DNA from: Dehalococcoidia bacterium
GTDB taxonomy: Bacteria > Chloroflexota > Dehalococcoidia > Dehalococcoidales > Fen-1064
Assembly: GCA_030691775.1 (NCBI GenBank)
Contig: JAUYDN010000119.1
Location: 1 to 19,090 of the forward strand
DNA length: 19,090 bases
Direction of reading: 5' to 3'
The notes beneath the pieces were generated by a model, which ran no database searches, was not told the DNA's origin, and was given only the letters and a program-made list of their open reading frames with translations. Below, in pieces: positions 1-7,129 of this stretch. A program made the position numbers and the translations under genes. Every line of letters begins with the position of its first letter. The first letter of the stretch is position 1.

Positions 1-54
1 GGTAATGACCGCCAGGTTATCCTCGACGGCATAGGTGATGTCTTTGTATTCCAT
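1..54 (-). CDS. Crotonase (enoyl-CoA hydratase/isomerase) family protein, N-terminus only
   Basis: Eighteen codons of a gene that continues beyond the window edge; the start codon is ATG at 54-52. The translation begins MEYKDITYAVEDNLAVIT, the typical opening beta-strand of crotonase-fold enzymes (…Y-x-x-I-x-Y-x-V-x-D-x-V-A-x-I-T). A strong Shine-Dalgarno (GAGAGGAG) lies about 6 bases upstream, and a good promoter lies at 107-135. The family includes enoyl-CoA hydratases, isomerases and cyclic dienoyl-CoA hydratases, and 18 residues cannot separate these. The gene is monocistronic or first in an operon running leftwards. Confidence 0.6.
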   Translation of the reverse strand, partial: MEYKDITYAVEDNLAVIT

Positions 55-106
55 TAAACACTCCTCTCAATGTGTAATCCTCGGGGTAAAATGACGTTCG
101 TACACG

Positions 107-135
107 AGTTTAATGCGGGAGGAATGTTTTGTCAA
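107..135 (-). promoter_or_regulatory. Sigma70-type promoter for the crotonase gene
   Basis: On the minus strand a perfect -35 TTGACA (135-130) is followed after exactly 17 bases by TAAACT (112-107, 4/6 match to TATAAT). Transcription would start near 100, giving a leader of about 45 bases that contains the GAGAGGAG ribosome site. Its upstream side abuts the dispersed repeat at 148-256. Confidence 0.55.
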
Positions 136-147
136 ACCCACGGGCAT

Positions 148-256
148 TGTCATTCTGAAGTTACGAAGTACCTGAAGAATCTCCTACACCTACTCAGTAG
201 GCACGGAGACCCTTCGCGGAGTTTACCCTGAACGAACTGAAGGGCTCAGGGTGACA
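148..256. repeat. Dispersed repeat, copy 1 (TGTCATTCTGA…TCAGGGTGACA)
   Basis: The unit begins TGTCATTCTGA and ends TCAGGGTGACA, so its tips are inverted repeats (TGTCA/TGACA). It shares the blocks GAATCTCC, ACTCAGTAGGCA, GGAGACCCTTCGC and CTCAGGGTGACA with a second copy at 18992-19075 in the same orientation. This copy carries about 25 extra bases before the right tip. The right tip supplies the last codons and stop of the small broken gene at 246-533, which suggests insertion into or next to that gene. It encodes nothing I recognise. Confidence 0.7.
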
Positions 257-533
257 AATTCTCTGAATCTGTCATTTTCCACTTTGCCTTGCCGTTCTCC
301 CGCCATACGATGAATGTGACTTTTTTACCCTCGCTAATGTGCGGCGAGGATTCCGCACGCAGTTTGTTAAAATCCGCCTGCTCCAGGAGTGCCTTGAGTG
401 TCTCCAGCCGTTCCTGGAGGGCGGGGTTATCCGGCGTGTTCAGGAGCGCAGAGACGGTCTGGTTATAGGCGCGCCGCGCCTGCGTTTCGATTCAGGCATC
501 GGGGGTGGGAGTGAGAGTGATTTTATCTTCCAC
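246..533 (-). pseudogene. Remnant of a small gene with an in-frame TGA (unrecognised family)
   Basis: From a GTG at 533-531, nine bases after the stop of the channel gene upstream, the frame reads VEDKITLTPTPDA, then TGA (494-492), then 82 more codons in the same frame to TGA at 248-246. The downstream part looks coding: an amphipathic helix (…LQERLETLKALLEQADF…) followed by a strand-rich GKKVTFIVWRENGKAKW segment. There is no ATG, GTG or TTG between the internal TGA and that stretch, so it cannot easily be translated alone. I read it as a 95-residue protein broken by a nonsense change or sequencing error. Its last residues come from the dispersed repeat at 148-256. It would be the third gene after ispG. 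I do not recognise the family. Confidence 0.45.
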
Positions 534-539
534 ACGGAA

Positions 540-1550
540 TTACCTCGTCATTTTTCGGGTGAATGTTACTAAGAACAAAGCCATCAGGAAAACCCCAGAG
601 AAAGATTCCGCGACTCCCAGCCATTTGACCCAACCAGTTGGCTCTGGCGCCCAACCACCATACCCCAGTGCCGTGAAAGAAATAGCGCTAAAATACAAAC
701 TATCAAGGAACGAGTCAGGTTTCAGGTTCCCAGACAGGAAATAGACGATAGCAAGTCCCAAAACCAGAACTATAGCTGAACTGATAACTCTCAACGGGCG
801 TTCGCCATAACCACATAAGATGGATATTAATTTCGACCATACTCTGTGAACAGGATTGGGTTTCCATGACATGCGTTTTCTTCTTACGGTCATTTCTCTA
901 AAGAAGAATTCCCCTGCAACATCTTCCATTCCAGCGTTCCTGTACCAGTCTTTTAAGCGACGATATACAGTCTCCGCGAACCAATACTCTCCTTTTTTCT
1001 CTTCACCAATAACGAAATTGCCCCAATTTACATCTTCCAAGTGTGCTTCAAAGATATTACTGCCACGTAGTGACGCTCCTTCAAACTTTACTCCATAGAG
1101 AAAGCATCCTTTGAAATCCGCACGAAAAAGGTCTGCATCTAAAAAATTAGTATCCTGAAATCTAGCCGGGTGCGATACCAACACCCCGTCTGTTTCATCA
1201 CCACTAAATTTAACCACGGAAACGTTAGCCCCGCGGAACTCGGCGTGCTCCAATGAGGCACCTTGAAAATCCGCTCCGGTCAACTTTGATTGTCCGATTG
1301 CCCCAAGATTAAACGTTGCATAATCGAGTACACATTCTTTGAATTCCGCTGCTTCAAGATTGGAGCCATTAAATTTGGCACGAAAAAGTCTCGCTTTGTT
1401 GAAACACTCTTGGGAACAATCTAAATTCGAAAGGTCGATACCGTCTATAAAATACTTACCAGTAAATTTAAACCTCTCGCTTTTTCGTTTTTTCAGTAGG
1501 TCAACAACGTCATCACGAGTATAGGGATTTATCTTAGTTCCGTCCCCCAT
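540..1550 (-). CDS. Pentapeptide-repeat protein fused to a two-helix K+ channel domain
   Basis: A 336-residue membrane protein. Residues about 35-175 are pentapeptide repeats (A-D/N-L/F-x-x pattern: ANFKGSNL-type units such as LFRAKF, LTGADFQGASL, LFRADFKGCF), expected to form a right-handed quadrilateral helix. A charged linker follows. The C-terminus is an Ion_trans_2-type channel module: TM1 about 253-273, pore helix about 281-292, selectivity filter T-A-L-G-Y-G at 293-298, and TM2 about 309-331. The filter matches the K+-channel T-x-x-G-Y-G signature. The ATG directly follows the ispG stop codon (TAA|ATG), with purine-rich GGGAGGTGGAGAG inside the end of ispG acting as ribosome site, so translation is probably coupled. 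The channel class is well supported. The role of the repeat domain (cytoplasmic gating or anchoring) is inference. Confidence 0.85.
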   Translation of the reverse strand: MGDGTKINPYTRDDVVDLLKKRKSERFKFTGKYFIDGIDLSNLDCSQECFNKARLFRAKFNGSNLEAAEFKECVLDYATFNLGAIGQSKLTGADFQGASLEHAEFRGANVSVVKFSGDETDGVLVSHPARFQDTNFLDADLFRADFKGCFLYGVKFEGASLRGSNIFEAHLEDVNWGNFVIGEEKKGEYWFAETVYRRLKDWYRNAGMEDVAGEFFFREMTVRRKRMSWKPNPVHRVWSKLISILCGYGERPLRVISSAIVLVLGLAIVYFLSGNLKPDSFLDSLYFSAISFTALGYGGWAPEPTGWVKWLGVAESFSGVFLMALFLVTFTRKMTR

Positions 1551-2708
1551 TTACAGTCTCTCCACCTCCCTCATCAGTGCCCTCACAATATCCTTCTCCT
1601 CCACCACCCCTATCTTACGCCCCTTCTTGAAAAGTATCGCCCTGCCTTTGCCCGCGGCGATGCCCACATCGGCGTCCTTTGCTTCTCCGGGACCGTTCAC
1701 GGCGCAACCCATCACCGCCACCCGGATGGGCTTCTTGATTCTGGTCAGTTCCGCTTCTACTTCCTGCGCCAGCTTCACAATATCCACCTCCGCCCGCCCG
1801 CAGGTGGGACAGCTCACCAGCACCGGTCCGTGCTGTCGTAAATCGAGGCTTTTCAGAATCTCCCACCCGGCAATGACTTCTTCCCGCGGATGTGCCGTCA
1901 GCGAGACACGTATGGTATCCCCGATACCGAGATACAATAGCGTGCCGATGCCCACCGATGAACGGATGACGCCCGTGCGCGGCGGGCCGGCTTCCGTGAT
2001 GCCGATGTGCAGGGGATAGGTTATTTTATCCGCGATTGCCCGGTAGGCGGCAACGGTCGTCGGCACGTCAAATGCTTTCAGCGACACCTTGATGAGGTCG
2101 AAGTCGAGGCTTTCCAGCAGGCGGATTTGTGCGAGGGCGGCGTCCACCATGCGGTCGGGGATACTCCTCCTCCTGTCATTCCCGCCCCGTATCGAAGTAC
2201 GGGGTAAACTCCAACGGGAATCCACGCCCTTGTCATTCTCCGGCTTGACCGGGGAATCCATACGAGACGGCAGACTGCCCGCGTTTACCCCGATGCGGAT
2301 GGGCACGCCGCGCTCTTTAGCCGCGAGCACCACCTTTTTGATTCTCTCCGGCTCGCCGATGTTACCGGGGTTCAGGCGCAAACCATCGGCGCCGGATTCC
2401 AGCGCCGCGAGCGCCAGCCGGTAGTCAAAATGGATGTCAGCGATGAGCGGGATGGAGATTTGCTTTTTGATGTCCTTGATGGCGCGGGCGGCTTCAATAT
2501 CAGGTACTGCCACGCGGACAAGCTCGCAATCGACCTCTTCCAGCTCCTTAATCTGGCGGACGGTTGCCGTGATGTCCTGGGTGAGGGTGCTGGTCATCGA
2601 TTGGACGACGACAGGCGCTCCACCCCCCACTTTGACCCCGCCTATCAGGATTTGCTTGCTCTTGCGGCGGGGCGGTAAAAGCGCGTTTTGACGTTTGTGC
2701 TCAGGCAT
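1551..2708 (-). CDS. ispG: 4-hydroxy-3-methylbut-2-en-1-yl diphosphate synthase, with an inserted repeat peptide
   Basis: The penultimate enzyme of the MEP isoprenoid pathway; it reduces MEcPP to HMBPP with a [4Fe-4S] cluster. 385 residues, cytosolic. The N-terminal TIM barrel begins at about residue 17 (ILIGGVKVGGGAPVVVQSMT) and contains DIHFDYRLAL and LRLNPGNIG. Cluster ligands are visible as C300-P-T-C303 and C335 in GCAVNGPGEA, with the conserved Glu at 342. Start ATG 2708 has GGAGG eight bases upstream. Residues about 150-180 (MDSPVKPENDKG…RTSIRGGND) are absent from normal IspG and are encoded by two units of a dispersed repeat inserted in frame between VNAGSLP and IPDRM. All catalytic residues remain, so the enzyme is probably active. 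The pentapeptide-channel gene follows without a gap. Confidence 0.95.
   Translation of the reverse strand: MPEHKRQNALLPPRRKSKQILIGGVKVGGGAPVVVQSMTSTLTQDITATVRQIKELEEVDCELVRVAVPDIEAARAIKDIKKQISIPLIADIHFDYRLALAALESGADGLRLNPGNIGEPERIKKVVLAAKERGVPIRIGVNAGSLPSRMDSPVKPENDKGVDSRWSLPRTSIRGGNDRRRSIPDRMVDAALAQIRLLESLDFDLIKVSLKAFDVPTTVAAYRAIADKITYPLHIGITEAGPPRTGVIRSSVGIGTLLYLGIGDTIRVSLTAHPREEVIAGWEILKSLDLRQHGPVLVSCPTCGRAEVDIVKLAQEVEAELTRIKKPIRVAVMGCAVNGPGEAKDADVGIAAGKGRAILFKKGRKIGVVEEKDIVRALMREVERL
2174..2260. repeat. Repeat DNA inserted in frame inside ispG
   Basis: Two abutting units: 2174-2224 (TGTCATTCCCG…GGGAATCCA) and 2231-2260 (TGTCATTC…GGGGAATCCA). The first contains the palindrome CCCCGTATCGAAGTACGGGG at 2185-2204; close relatives of it occur at 3045-3063 and 17851-17869. 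The length preserves the ispG frame and introduces no stop on the minus strand. The translated peptide is rich in R, S, D, P and G, consistent with a surface loop. Confidence 0.75.
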
Positions 2709-2763
2709 TAACGTATCCTCCGGTGCTACCGAAGACCTCTTTCTGCTTACTTATTCTACCAAA

Positions 2764-2847
2764 TTGTAGGGTGGGTTAATCGAAAGTAACGAGACGTAAC
2801 CCACCAGAAAACCCGGATGGTAACGGTGGGTTTCACTTACCCTACAA
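2764..2847. mobile_element. 84-bp MITE-like element with 9-bp terminal inverted repeats and 16-bp flanking direct repeats
   Basis: The element begins TTGTAGGGT and ends ACCCTACAA, perfect 9-bp inverted repeats. Inside are GGTGGGTTA and TAACCCACC-type arms that extend the fold. On either side lies the same 16-mer, CTTACTTATTCTACCA, at 2746-2761 and 2849-2864. This arrangement resembles a non-autonomous insertion that duplicated its target or landed between pre-existing repeats. It sits upstream of ispG and could carry or disrupt promoter sequence. Confidence 0.55.
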
Positions 2848-2972
2848 ACTTACTTATTCTACCAGAACCGTAGGGGCGACCCTTGAAGTCGCCCAGGTCG
2901 TAGAACGCCCTGCCCCCGATTTCAAAAAACAAAGGGGGGCTTTTAATATGATATGATGCATAACCGCAACCT

Positions 2973-3254
2973 CTAGTGGTGTGTCTCAATAACAGCTTTA
3001 CAATTCTGAATAAAAGATGCCAGTTCTTACACAGCGCCTCATCCCCCCGCATCAAGTGCGGGGCAGGCTCTTGCCCCTTCTCTGCGGAGAAGGGGCAGAA
3101 CTATTTTGAGAGGGGCTGACGCCCCTCTCAACTCCCTTGTGCAAGTTGGCAGTCATCTTGCTTTCCCACCCTTTGCAACCATCATTTTCATATTTCGTCC
3201 GTGGCACCGCACTCCATGTGTAATTGTCAAGTTATTTCGGAGACACTACACTAG
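2973..3254. mobile_element. 282-bp non-autonomous transposon-like element with ~33-bp terminal inverted repeats
   Basis: The left end starts CTAGTGGTGTGTCTC (2973) and continues through 3005. The right end, read on the minus strand from 3254, starts CTAGTGTAGTGTCTC and continues to 3222. By my count the two 33-base ends match at 25 positions and both finish in ACAATT. A second, inner imperfect inverted pair begins AAGATG (3014-3034 and 3159-3136). The centre (about 3040-3125) holds GC-rich palindromic repeat sequence, including CCCCGCATCAAGTGCGGGG (3045-3063). No transposase frame is present. It is best read as a decayed or non-autonomous IS derivative; I cannot name the family. Confidence 0.5.
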
Positions 3255-3374
3255 GTATCGTCCCCTTTGGCGGACTAATTAGACATATGTTACACCAGGT
3301 CATTACAAAACCACATCTAAAAAACAAGATGGGTCTGCAATATATTTCACCCGCCTTTTACTCCTTTTGGATAC

Positions 3375-5583
3375 TTACTTCGATGCTGTACTCCTGCCAG
3401 GCATGAAAATAACCGCCGATAGATGTACCGCATCATGGTAAATAGTGTTTTTGGCTATGAGCAGCTCCCCCGCTGTATATAGAGTACCTCCGTTATTCGG
3501 ATTGACGCTAAACCTGGGGTAGTTGGACGATGTAATCGAAATTCTGACCTGGTGCCCTTTCAGAAATGTCAGGGCTGTCGCAGGCAGGTCAATCGTGACA
3601 GCGTATATCTTCCCGGGTTCCAGTAGCTCTTCTCTGGTATAAGAATCACGGAAACGCAGACGCCGGATGCCATCGGTGACCAGCATAGAACGGCCGTCCG
3701 GATAGACGTCACAGAGTCTAACTGCAATATCGGTGTCCAGGCGGTCGGACGATACGTACAGCCGCACCTGGATATCGCCGGTCACCGTGAAGTCATTCTC
3801 CAGAATATTGCTTGTATAGACCAGCACGTCGTCCCGGCTTTCAACGAACCCCCTCTGGTCATAGGGGCCACTTTTGATTGGCCCACCCCGGTAGGATACT
3901 TCGGGACCACCGATGGTCGGTACGGGGTTGCCTGGGTTGAAAAGGAATGTGTCGGGCAAGGAGTCCCCCGGCTTCTCCCTGGATAATTTGCCACCGGCCT
4001 GCAGGTAGAAGACAGCCTCCTCTGCCCGTTGAGGTGGCCAAACAGCGGTGTCCAGCCATTGGTCCGTACCCATTCAGATAATACCGGATGGGAGGTCTTG
4101 TAGAGTAAGCGTTGTCGATGCCCCTTAACCAGTAGTCGAAAAACAATTTAGCTTCATCGCCGGCAAGACCCTCGGCATTGGTGTACTGTAGTTGCCCCTG
4201 GTCCAGTTTGTCATAGTCTGTATGAGTCCAGGGACCAATTACCAGCCTCTGATTACCACGGGCATTGGGACCACCGGATGTTTGGACATCGCGGTAGCTC
4301 TGGATGATACCATAACCTTCGGGCAGGGTATGATGGTCGTACCACCCGCCGATAAAGAGCATCGGAATATTAATGAAACTGGCTGTCAGTGATGCGACCC
4401 CCTGCACGTCCCAACCGGCGGTGGGGTAGCTGGATGGCGTCTTCCTGGGAAGGCCGACCGCCAGTGAGATAGTGTCGTTGTAGGCTTCCCTGAACACGCC
4501 GCCGGGGAAGTACAGGGGGTAATCGTTCCTGAGGTTTCTGATTACGGGGACGGCACATACAAGGTGAGGTGGTTGGCTGATAGCCGTCGAGAATTGTACG
4601 GCACCAAGAGCCGAAGGACCCCATGTACCGACCTTGCCATCCGACCACGACTGGGCTGCGACCCATTCCACGGCGCTGTAGCCGTCCATACCGGCTGTGG
4701 TCCAGCGTTCTCCGGCATCCGCCGAAGCATAGTATCCCCTTATATCTACGACGACATAGGCATAGTCATCGCTGATAAAGGGAAGGTACGTCCCGGGCTC
4801 GTTTACGAACCAGTGTTTACCATACGGCGTCTGTATGAGAACGGTGGGGTAGCGTTTGGTGTTATCCTGCGGGATGCGAACTGAAGTTGCCAGCGCCTTA
4901 CCATCAGCCATAGGAACTTCGACCTCTTGCCATTTCCACCCGCTCGCGGCGGATTTGGGCTTCTCGCCGGCTATTGCCGGTAGTGCCGGACCTGGTGGTT
5001 CATTGGAAGCAGTGACTCTCACGCTACCAATCAGCTTCTGGAAGGTGTCCTCATTCTTCGCCCAGTCACCAAGAGGCGAGGATGACTGAATGAGCGCAAT
5101 CTTACCGCCTATGTAGACATAAAGGTCCATGAGCTGTAGCTCCCCACTGCCATCGGGTCGTTGCCACTTTATCTCGGCACATGGCGTGACCCTGTCAGCC
5201 AGGGTAGTCTGTTTGAAAGAAACCAGCTTAGAACCAGGGTAAGCATCCGCAATGGCTTTCTTAAACCAGGGTTCCAACGCAAAAAAAGGAGGTCTTTCTC
5301 CCTCCCCGAAGACACGTACTCGGATACGGGACTGGTCCGAGGTCAGGACGAACACCTCGTTACTTTTGCTATCGGCAGGCGCTTTTTGCCAGCTACGCGG
5401 GTAACTCAGGCTGAAGCCAGCCTCGTCATTGGTGTAGACGGTGGTTGACGACCGGCAGGCGGATGACAGGGTGGATAGCAAAATAATACTCGTCAGGACC
5501 AGCGAAACGATGGGCTTGCGTCCGGACATCTTTTTCATGTTGTGTTTCTTATTGTCTGTACTTTCTTTATCCTGTTTATTCAT
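3375..5583 (-). CDS. CocE/NonD-family hydrolase lipoprotein with N-terminal PsbP-like domain; one-base frameshift
   Basis: Corrected length is about 735 residues. The start is ATG 5583, overlapping the upstream CocE stop as ATGA. A signal peptide (KKMSGRK… then about 15 hydrophobic residues) ends in LSSAC with C43 as probable lipidated cysteine. Residues about 50-192 (YTNDEAGFSLSYPRSW…) resemble PsbP/DUF1795-type domains. Residues about 218-500 form the alpha/beta-hydrolase part: oxyanion motif TPYGK (252-256), nucleophile S324 in WGPSALG, D416 in GWYDHH, H454 in GPWTH. The frame breaks after RYYLNG: one extra C in CCC at 4069-4071 (plus strand) shifts reading, and dropping it gives RYYLNGTDQWLD, continuing into the C-terminal jelly-roll domain (PepX_C type) to stop at 3375. 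The product is probably an envelope esterase or peptidase. The break may be real decay or a sequencing error. Confidence 0.8.
4069..4071 (-). other. Frameshift site in the second CocE gene
   Basis: The run CCC on the plus strand (GGG on the coding strand, context CTGAATGGGTACGGACC) contains one base too many relative to the expected reading L-N-G-T-D-Q-W-L-D. Upstream and downstream frames are both long and both match the CocE family: the N-terminal frame is homologous up to YYLNG and the other from TDQWLD. The full interval 3375-5583 is 3n+1 bases, as a single inserted base requires. Confidence 0.8.
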
Positions 5584-7034
5584 AAGCCGACCTGCATTTG
5601 CGCTGGCAGGACCAGGCACGAGGGGTGAGATGAATCGTGATATACGTTTATTGTTGCAGTCTGTGGTGCGCCATCTTCCCAGACGAAATCGTTCTTGTTA
5701 CCGGGGTTAACGGCATAGAGCGGGTAGATGGACGAAGTCACGAGCAGTCTCAATCGATGTCCCTTTTTCCAGGTATATGCAATTGGGTCGATTTCAACAG
5801 CCACGCTATATATTTCCCCCGGTTCCATCCATGATGGTTCGGTCCAACTGGAACGGTAGCGTAGCCGTTTAATACCGGGCATCACCAGCAGTGTTTTACC
5901 CGTCTCCGGGTCGTAATCGCACAGGCGGATGGCGATGTCAGCATCCGGTCGGTCGCATTGGAGGTATGCCTTGAATACTGGCGCACCAACGACTTTCAAT
6001 TCCCGTGCCAGCGGACCTGTGTCATAGATGAGATAGTCGTTCCTGCCGGCTATGACTTCGTCCTGGTACGCGGGACCGGCAATGATGTTGGGGAACTTAC
6101 TGCTGGGTCCCGCAACCGGTCCGCCGATTGAAGGTGACGGGTTTTGGGGGTCGTGGGTATACCGGTCAGACTCGCTTTTACCAGGTTGTGTACCAGAGAG
6201 AACACCGCTGGCTTGAAGGTAGTACTTTTCTTCTTTTACTACCGGCGGGGGCCAATTTAGACTGTTGACCCATGCATCATCCCCGAGCTGGAAGTAGTAA
6301 ACTGAACCCTCATCATAGAAACCGTTCTGTTTTTCCCTGAGCCAGTAATCAAAAAACCGCCGACCGTAAATCTTGTTGATATTCTCGGCGGCAGGATATG
6401 CCTTATGTCCCTGGTTCAACCTGCCGATGTAGTAGTGAGACCAGGGTCCGACCACCAGCGTTGCATACTGGCATCTGGCACTGTGCTCTTTGAGGTGTTT
6501 GTAAGCGTGAAAAGAGAAATCCACATTGTGGTCCCACCAACCGGAGATGAGGAGAACGGGAACATCGATTTTTAGCGCCGGTATATCCTGCGTATCGTTC
6601 ATTTCCTGCCAGTAGGAGTTCGGCCGCGGATGCTGTGTCACCCGTTGCCAGCTCCCTGGCCAGGCTTCATCCAGTAGTGTCACATAGGCTTCTTCCAGCA
6701 CCCCGCCGGGGTAGTAATGAGCGTAATTGTCTACCAGGCGTGCCACGCACGGTGCAATCGCGGTCAGGGCAGGCGGACACTCGGCGGCGGTTGAGTACTG
6801 GTTGATGCCGTCAGAAGAGCTTCCCCACATGCCTATTTTCCGATTCGACCAGGGCTGTGCGGCTATCCAGTTGACAATGTCAGCCCCATCGCTACCGACT
6901 ACAGAACGGCCCGGGTATGGTTCGAAGGCGTTTTCGTTTCTGCCCCTGACATCCGCGCAAACATAGCCAAAGATGGTCCGGGCTTCGTGCCCGAACATAG
7001 GGTCATCGGCAGTTACCATCTGTATCAGTTCCAT
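5580..7034 (-). CDS. CocE/NonD-family alpha/beta hydrolase (true 5' end lies upstream of 7034)
   Basis: 484 residues from the first in-frame ATG. Catalytic triad visible: S73 in GMWGSSSDG, D167 in GWWDHN and H199 in GPWSHY. The C-terminal half is the jelly-roll domain (RSSWTEPSWMEPGEIY…, GHRLRLLVTSS). Homology continues upstream of this ATG in the same frame: RDGKKLKAYIGLP and SYPVIFIYTSYG match the family's first strands and its oxyanion-hole Tyr, so starting at 7034 would remove essential structure. No ATG, GTG or TTG exists in this frame between the preceding stop (7244-7242) and 7034; see the slippery site at 7118-7124. No signal peptide is visible, in contrast to the downstream paralogue, with which it overlaps by four bases. 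Substrates of the family are esters or X-Pro amides; the substrate here is unknown. Confidence 0.85.
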   Translation of the reverse strand: MELIQMVTADDPMFGHEARTIFGYVCADVRGRNENAFEPYPGRSVVGSDGADIVNWIAAQPWSNRKIGMWGSSSDGINQYSTAAECPPALTAIAPCVARLVDNYAHYYPGGVLEEAYVTLLDEAWPGSWQRVTQHPRPNSYWQEMNDTQDIPALKIDVPVLLISGWWDHNVDFSFHAYKHLKEHSARCQYATLVVGPWSHYYIGRLNQGHKAYPAAENINKIYGRRFFDYWLREKQNGFYDEGSVYYFQLGDDAWVNSLNWPPPVVKEEKYYLQASGVLSGTQPGKSESDRYTHDPQNPSPSIGGPVAGPSSKFPNIIAGPAYQDEVIAGRNDYLIYDTGPLARELKVVGAPVFKAYLQCDRPDADIAIRLCDYDPETGKTLLVMPGIKRLRYRSSWTEPSWMEPGEIYSVAVEIDPIAYTWKKGHRLRLLVTSSIYPLYAVNPGNKNDFVWEDGAPQTATINVYHDSSHPSCLVLPAQMQVGL

Positions 7035-7114
7035 ATACTTTTTCGCCCCATAGCTGGTGTAGATGAAGATAACCGGATAGGAACCGGTCTTACCCGGAAG
7101 CCCGATATAGGCTT

Positions 7115-7129
7115 TCAGTTTTTTACCAT
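7115..7129 (-). other. A_AAA_AAC slippery heptamer at the end of the metallo-hydrolase gene
   Basis: The metallo-hydrolase ends ATG GTA AAA AAC TGA. Bases 7124-7118 form A AAA AAC in the correct phase for -1 slippage, immediately before TGA (7117-7115). After a -1 slip the ribosome reads CTG AAA GCC TAT ATC, exactly the CocE frame. One extra A in the A6 run would equally give ATG GTA AAA AAA CTG AAA, joining the frames or offering an ATG start at 7129. An SD-like GGAAGGA lies 18 bases upstream of the heptamer. A weak hairpin (ACCGG/CCGGT) lies about 30 bases downstream, so stimulatory elements are not ideally placed. Confidence 0.5.

Larger units (their letters stand above)
2709..3374. other. 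Gene-free spacer between the CocE gene and ispG, made mostly of small repeats
   Basis: No convincing coding frame on either strand. Listed separately are an 84-bp miniature element with flanking direct repeats (2764-2847) and a 282-bp element with long terminal inverted repeats (2973-3254). Between them are a hairpin GGGCGAC/GTCGCCC (2874-2880 with 2888-2894) and a second pair GCCCCC/GGGGGC (2912-2917 with 2935-2940) followed by TTTT on the plus strand. The ispG promoter should lie near 2710-2800 on the minus strand, but I cannot assign clear hexamers. Confidence 0.6.

Noticed and set aside
492..494. Recoding of the in-frame TGA as selenocysteine or another amino acid
   Set aside because: No redox motif surrounds it, no convincing hairpin was seen directly after it, and the other genes use TGA as a normal stop (for example at 5580-5582 and 11373-11375).
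3224..3406. A 60-codon plus-strand open frame in the spacer
   Set aside because: It overlaps the right end of the transposon-like element and the 3' end of the CocE gene, has no ribosome site and resembles no family I know.
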